Origin: Allobogoriella alba
GTDB taxonomy: Bacteria; Actinomycetota; Actinomycetes; Actinomycetales; Actinomycetaceae
Length of the DNA stretch: 64,000 nucleotides
Reading direction: 5' to 3'
Assembly: GCF_042665525.1 (NCBI RefSeq)
Contig: NZ_JBHTCQ010000002.1
Coordinates: forward strand, 434,001 to 498,000
In this document: positions 60,252 to 64,000 of the stretch, one piece after another
Layout: each line of letters starts with the position of its first letter
Position numbering within the stretch: the stretch's first letter is position 1
The notes under the pieces: model-generated
Databases searched by the model: none
Told to the model about the DNA's origin: nothing
Seen by the model: the letters and a program-made list of their open reading frames with translations, nothing else
Made by a program: the position numbers and the translations under genes

Positions 60252-61892
60252 ATGACCCAGACCCCGCCCGCCTCCGACTTCTTCGCGACCGTCCAGATCG
60301 AGGAGGGCGCCTCGGTACGCACGGACAGCGACGGTGACCTCTGGCCGACGGCCTGGGCGGACGACGGGCACCTGTACACCGCGAACGGTGACGGCGCCGG
60401 GTTCTCCGACGGGGAGTACACGGACATCGTCGTCAGCCGCATCGAGGGCACGCCCGAGACCGGCCTGACCGGCGAGCGGCTGGCTGCCGGTCGCGACGTC
60501 GCCCCGATCTGGGGCGACCCGGCGCTGGTGAACTCCAAGCCCACCGGCATCGTCGCCGTCGACGGGAACGGCGACGGGCGCGACGAGCTGTACCTCGCCG
60601 TGCAGGATCTCGCCTGCACGCCGGAGAGGATCTTCGACGAGGCGCCGGCGGCCGGCGTCGTCGCCTCCGACGACTACGGCCGTACCTGGCGCGCCCCGGA
60701 CGGGCCGATGTTCACCGACCACCTGTTCACCACCGTGATGTTCCTCGACCTCGGCCGCTCGCAGGAGCACGCCCGGGTCCTCGGCACCGACGGCACGGAG
60801 GGCGTCGGCTTCGTCTACGCCTACGGTCTCGACGGCAACTGGCGCACCTCGATGCGCCAGGTCGTCCCCGACCCGCAGGAGCTCTTCCTCGCCCGGGTCC
60901 CGGCAGGCCGGGTGCTCGACCGCGACGCGTGGGAGTTCTGGACCGGCACCGGCCCGGACGGCGGAGCGCGCTGGAGCCCGCGCATCGAGGACAAGCGCGC
61001 GGTCCTCACGGACCGGCGCCGCCCCTACGCCCCGGCCGCGGACGCCGCCACCGTGCCCCGCGCGCCGGAAGGGCCGTCGGTGATCGCACAGGGTGGCGTC
61101 GTCTACGTCGCGCCGTTGCGGCGGTTCGTGTACAGCTCCTGGTGCGAGTTCACCTTCGAGCTGTACGAGGCCCCCGCGCCCTGGGGCCCTTGGCGGCACG
61201 TCCACTCCCACGACTTCGGGCCGTTCCCGTGGACGGGCCCGCTCGGCCCGCACCCGCGGCACGGTGGCTACGGCACCACCATCCCGTCGAAGTTCATCTC
61301 CGCGGACGGGCAGGACATGTGGCTCCAGTCGAACTGGTTCGTCCGCGCCTCCAGCTATTCCGGCAGCGCGTACCACTTCTCGCTGCGCCGGGTCCGCCTG
61401 GGGGTGCCCGAGCCCGGTGCCGCCACCAACTCCCCGGACCCGCGACGCAACCTGGCGCGGGGCACCGGCGCCGTCCCGATCGCCCGGATGACCCGCAGCG
61501 GCCACCCCGAGGTCCTGGCCGACGGCTCCACCGAGCGCGCCGAGGACAGCTGGAACGGATCCGCGAAGACGCATGACCACTGGGGCTACACCTGGACCCG
61601 CCGGTACCGCGTGGACACCGTCCGCTGGGTCTCCGGCGCGCGCGACTACAACGGCGGCTGGTTCGCCGAGCCGCCGGTGGTCGAGGTCCGTCGGGCCGGA
61701 CGCTGGCAGCCGGTGCGCGAGCAGCGCCTCGACCGTCCCTACCCGGCCGATCCCACGGCGACCGGCCGCCGAGCCTTCACGGCACGGTTCGCGCCGGAGG
61801 AGTGCGACGGCGTCCGGCTGGTCGGCCCGCCCGGCGGGTGGGCCCGCTACACGACCCTCAGCGAGCTGGAGGTCTACCTCGCCGACGGCTGA
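60252..61892 (+). CDS. DUF4185 (GH183-like) five-bladed propeller with discoidin-like C-terminus
   Basis: A 546-residue protein. Residues about 1-395 show the DUF4185 pattern: GDLWPTAWADDGHLYTANGD, KPTGIVAVDGNGDGRDELYL, SDDYGRTWRAP, GFVYAYGLDG, LFLARVPAGRV and YEAPAPWGPWRHV. Residues about 400-546 resemble an F5/8 type C (discoidin) domain (NLARGTGAVP, PEVLADGSTERAED, YRVDTVRW, LSELEVYLADG). DUF4185 members founded GH183, endo-D-arabinanases. No signal peptide is visible, which is odd for a polymer-degrading enzyme with a binding domain. ATG 60252 follows GAGGAGA. It shares the divergent control region with the isomerase. Confidence 0.75.
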   Translation: MTQTPPASDFFATVQIEEGASVRTDSDGDLWPTAWADDGHLYTANGDGAGFSDGEYTDIVVSRIEGTPETGLTGERLAAGRDVAPIWGDPALVNSKPTGIVAVDGNGDGRDELYLAVQDLACTPERIFDEAPAAGVVASDDYGRTWRAPDGPMFTDHLFTTVMFLDLGRSQEHARVLGTDGTEGVGFVYAYGLDGNWRTSMRQVVPDPQELFLARVPAGRVLDRDAWEFWTGTGPDGGARWSPRIEDKRAVLTDRRRPYAPAADAATVPRAPEGPSVIAQGGVVYVAPLRRFVYSSWCEFTFELYEAPAPWGPWRHVHSHDFGPFPWTGPLGPHPRHGGYGTTIPSKFISADGQDMWLQSNWFVRASSYSGSAYHFSLRRVRLGVPEPGAATNSPDPRRNLARGTGAVPIARMTRSGHPEVLADGSTERAEDSWNGSAKTHDHWGYTWTRRYRVDTVRWVSGARDYNGGWFAEPPVVEVRRAGRWQPVREQRLDRPYPADPTATGRRAFTARFAPEECDGVRLVGPPGGWARYTTLSELEVYLADG

Positions 61893-61928
61893 GAAGGTCA
61901 CCGTTCGGTGACGGCCGGGCAGGTTCGC

Positions 61929-61957
61929 TTGACGCTCCCCGAGTCCCGCAATACCGT
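61929..61957 (+). promoter_or_regulatory. Strong promoter before the second GH172 gene
   Basis: TTGACG (61929-61934), a 17-base spacer, TACCGT (61952-61957). Same geometry as the promoter at 52050, 64 bases before ATG 62021. Confidence 0.65.
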
Positions 61958-61960
61958 CCA

Positions 61961-61972
61961 GAAATCGTTTAC
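61961..61972 (+). promoter_or_regulatory. LacI-type operator, copy 3 of 3
   Basis: GAAATCGTTTAC, matching the sites at 60114 and 52095 in 10-11 of 12 bases. It begins four bases after the -10 element, so it should overlap the transcription start. Confidence 0.7.
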
Positions 61973-62020
61973 TGACGCCTCTCCCGAGGCACCCCTCGAC
62001 ATGCGGAGGACGCGACCCCG

Positions 62021-63100
62021 ATGCCATCCGGATACGGCTCCTACGGATCCAGCCTGCGTGACCTGCCCCGGCTGCGGAACCACCGCCGCCTGCGCGCGTC
62101 CAGCTGGGACCGCACCGGCGGGAACGAGGACCGCCTGACCGTCCGTCCGGGCGAGACGGTCGAGCTCGCCGACATCCGAGGTGCCGGCTCGGTGAACCAC
62201 ATCTGGATGACCGTGGCCCCGCGTGACCCGCAGACGCCGGACAGCGCCGACCAGGACCACCTGCGCCGCCTGGTGCTGAAGATCTACTGGGACGACTCGC
62301 CGGCCCCGAGCGTGCTGGTGCCCCTCGGTGACTTCTTCGGCGTCGGCCACGCCCGCACCGCGAACTTCGCCTCCCTCCCGCTGCAGATGAGCCCGCAGGA
62401 CGGGAAGGGCTTCAACTCCTTCTTCCACATGCCCTTCACCACGCGCGCCCGCTTCGAGCTGACGAGCGAGTGCGAGGAGGAGGTCATGTGGTTCTACTAC
62501 TACATCGACTACGACGCGTTCGACGCGCTCGAGGACGGCCTCGGCCGCTTTCACGCGTCGTGGAACCGGCAGGTGCCCACCGACGGCGAGGACCAGGGCA
62601 CCCAGACCAACTCCGAGTACCTCTTCGGCGGCACCAACCTCACCGGCGAGGGGAACTACACCATCCTCGAGACCACCGGACGGGGCCACTACGTCGGGTG
62701 CGTCCTGAACATCACGAACCTGCGCCACACCTCCGACTGGAACTGGTACGGCGAGGGCGACGACATGATCTTCGTCGACGGCGAGCCGTTCCCACCGAGC
62801 CTGCACGGGACCGGGACGGAGGACTACTTCAACACGGCGTGGTGCCCCTCGCAGAGCTATGCCGCGCCGTACCACGGTCTGACGCTCCCCGGCGGGGAGA
62901 ACTGGAGCGGTCAGATCTCGACCTACCGCTTCCACGTCGAGGACCCGGTCACCTTCACCCGCTCGATCCGGGTCACCATCGAGCACGGTCACGCCAACAA
63001 GCGGTGCGACGACCTGTCCTCGGTCGCCTACTGGTACCAGGCGGAGCCCGCGTCCGGCCTGGAGCTGCCGGCGGTCGAGCACCGGCTGCCCCGGCTGTGA
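62021..63100 (+). CDS. GH172-family (DUF2961) hydrolase, single-domain, no signal peptide
   Basis: A 359-residue protein of compact GH172/DUF2961 type: NHIWMTVAPRDP, LKIYWDDSPAPSVLVPLGDF, FFHMPFTTRARFEL, then Glu245 (WYGEGDDMIFVDG) and Glu267 (LHGTGTEDYFNTAW) as the likely catalytic pair. Without a signal peptide it should act on imported oligosaccharides, while its larger relative at 55869 acts outside. Family members cleave alpha-D-arabinofuranosides or alpha-D-fructofuranosides. ATG 62021 lies 64 bases after a strong, operator-bearing promoter. The following binding-protein gene may belong to the same transcript. Confidence 0.87.
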   Translation: MPSGYGSYGSSLRDLPRLRNHRRLRASSWDRTGGNEDRLTVRPGETVELADIRGAGSVNHIWMTVAPRDPQTPDSADQDHLRRLVLKIYWDDSPAPSVLVPLGDFFGVGHARTANFASLPLQMSPQDGKGFNSFFHMPFTTRARFELTSECEEEVMWFYYYIDYDAFDALEDGLGRFHASWNRQVPTDGEDQGTQTNSEYLFGGTNLTGEGNYTILETTGRGHYVGCVLNITNLRHTSDWNWYGEGDDMIFVDGEPFPPSLHGTGTEDYFNTAWCPSQSYAAPYHGLTLPGGENWSGQISTYRFHVEDPVTFTRSIRVTIEHGHANKRCDDLSSVAYWYQAEPASGLELPAVEHRLPRL

Positions 63101-63159
63101 GACCCACCGAACGTGCGGCCCTCGCGGGAACCTGACCCGCCGGCCGCCTGACTCACCGG

Positions 63160-63179
63160 CCTCGCCGCGCACGGCGAGG
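63160..63179. terminator. Tetraloop hairpin between GH172 and the next binding protein
   Basis: CCTCGCCG, loop CGCA, CGGCGAGG: a perfect 8-bp stem in the 119-base gap. It may end or attenuate transcription between the enzyme gene and the transporter gene, as often seen before highly expressed binding proteins, or act as an mRNA stabiliser. Confidence 0.5.
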
Positions 63180-63219
63180 TCTCCACCGGCTCGCTCGAGC
63201 CACTCATCGAGGAGGATGG

Positions 63220-64000
63220 GATGTACTCCATCAACAAGCGCCGCCTCGGCGGCATCGGCACGGTTGCCGCGGCAGCCGTGGTGCTCGCCGCCTGCAGCGG
63301 CACGCCCGAGGGCGGGCCCGGTGGCGGCGGGGGCGGCGGCGAGCCGGCACCCGAGGGCGCCACCACCGTCGAGTTCTGGCAGACGAACTACACCGACGAG
63401 GAGAACGAGTGGTACGAGGGGATCGTCGAGGCCTTCAACGAGTCCCAGGACGACGTCCACGTCCGGCTCACGGTCGTCCCCGGTGACGCGTGGGACCAGC
63501 GGATGACCGCCGCGCAGGCGGCCGGCAACGCGCCCGACGTCTACACCCAGAGCTACGGCAACATCCCCGACGGCGCCCGGACCGGCCAGCTGCACCCGCT
63601 CGGTGACCTCATCGGCGCCGAGGCCTGGGACGACCTGCAGGACAACGTCCGCGGCATGGTGTCCTACGACGGCGAGGAGTACGCCTACCCGCTGCTCGTC
63701 GAGCCGTCCGCGGTGCTGTACTACCGCACCGACCTCTTCGAGGAGGCGGGCCTCGAGGGGCCGCCGCAGACCTGGGACGAGCTCGAGGAGTACGCGGCCA
63801 CGCTCACCTCGGACTCGGTCTTCGGCCTGCGCCTGGCCCAGAACGCCAACGACCTGGCCTGGTCCACCTGGGGCTACCAGCACAACGTGGCCGGCCACCT
63901 GCCGATCAGCGACGACTGGTCTGAGCCGGCCGCCACCGACGAGTACGCCCCGCTCCTGCAGGCCTTCCAGGACATGTTCGAGGCCGGCTCCATCCCGCCC
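63220..64000 (+). CDS. CUT1 ABC transporter sugar-binding lipoprotein (cut by window end)
   Basis: The first 260 residues of a family 1 solute-binding protein. The lipobox is VLAAC (Cys25), followed by a Gly-rich linker and TTVEFWQTNYTDEENEWYEG, GNAPDVYTQSYGNIPDGART and VEPSAVLYYRTDLFEEAGLE. ATG 63220 follows GAGGAGG. No stop occurs before the window end. It is probably the first gene of another importer, perhaps taking up oligosaccharides for the cytoplasmic GH172 enzyme encoded just upstream; permeases would lie beyond the window. Confidence 0.92.

Noticed and set aside
61898..63898. Long minus-strand open frame (about 666 codons) opposite the second GH172 and the last binding protein
   Set aside because: It is the antisense of two well-supported genes. 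Its translation is Val/Gly/Arg-rich low complexity, typical of stop-poor high-GC shadow frames.

Overview
The window is a 64 kb stretch of very high-GC DNA with GTG/ATG starts, stop-start overlaps (ATGA, GTGA, TGATG), strongly G/C-ending codons, lipobox solute-binding proteins and CUT1 sugar importers that lack their own ATPase. This points to an actinobacterium, most likely a saprophytic member of Micrococcales (an inference; there is no rRNA or marker gene here). No tRNA, rRNA, CRISPR array, insertion sequence or prophage was seen. No gene-free stretch exceeds 300 bases.

Left part (1-13.6 kb): two secreted beta-propeller-like proteins, then a tight plus-strand operon (sugar-binding lipoprotein, two permeases, an SDR dehydrogenase, an alpha/alpha-toroid glycosidase-like protein), a frameshifted RibD-type reductase gene, and a minus-strand pair (SMP-30/gluconolactonase and NCS1 permease). 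A Gln-rich membrane-anchored protein follows. 13.7-20.8 kb: two acetate/monocarboxylate (SSS) symporters with small partner proteins lie back to back, followed by a LytS-type kinase and a LytTR regulator. 20.8-25.2 kb: an MFS transporter and a SWIM-SNF2 helicase.

25.4-43.5 kb (all minus strand): two sugar-uptake clusters tied to mannoside breakdown. One has binding protein, two permeases, LacI regulator, a clan GH-A hydrolase and a GH92 alpha-mannosidase. The other has binding protein, two permeases, an unassigned 899-residue protein and a GH38 alpha-mannosidase. Similar LacI-type operators (core AAnCGnTT) lie before the first cluster, before the GH38 gene, and at an orphan site after GH92.

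43.8-52 kb: a class E sortase; a six-gene operon (AtoE-like transporter, cyclase-family hydrolase, SDR, 3-hydroxyacyl-CoA-dehydrogenase-like enzyme, YciI and muconolactone-isomerase-like proteins) for an unidentified organic acid; and a divergent DNA-repair pair (ATP-dependent DNA ligase, AlkA-type glycosylase).

52-64 kb: probably the most interesting part. A CUT2 (ribose-type) importer runs into a secreted GH172 (DUF2961) hydrolase. Next come a fucose-isomerase-family enzyme on the other strand, a DUF4185 (GH183-like) protein with a discoidin-like tail, a second GH172 enzyme without a signal peptide, and a binding protein cut by the window end. A common operator (GAAAnCGnTTAC) sits at all three promoter regions, in two cases just downstream of a TTGACA/G-17 nt-TAnCGT promoter. 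GH172 and GH183 are D-arabinan-active families, and fucose isomerases accept D-arabinose. The set therefore reads as a candidate D-arabinan (mycobacterial arabinogalactan/lipoarabinomannan) utilisation regulon. The neighbouring alpha-mannosidase clusters would suit the mannan part of such polymers. This is inference from family membership and shared operators.
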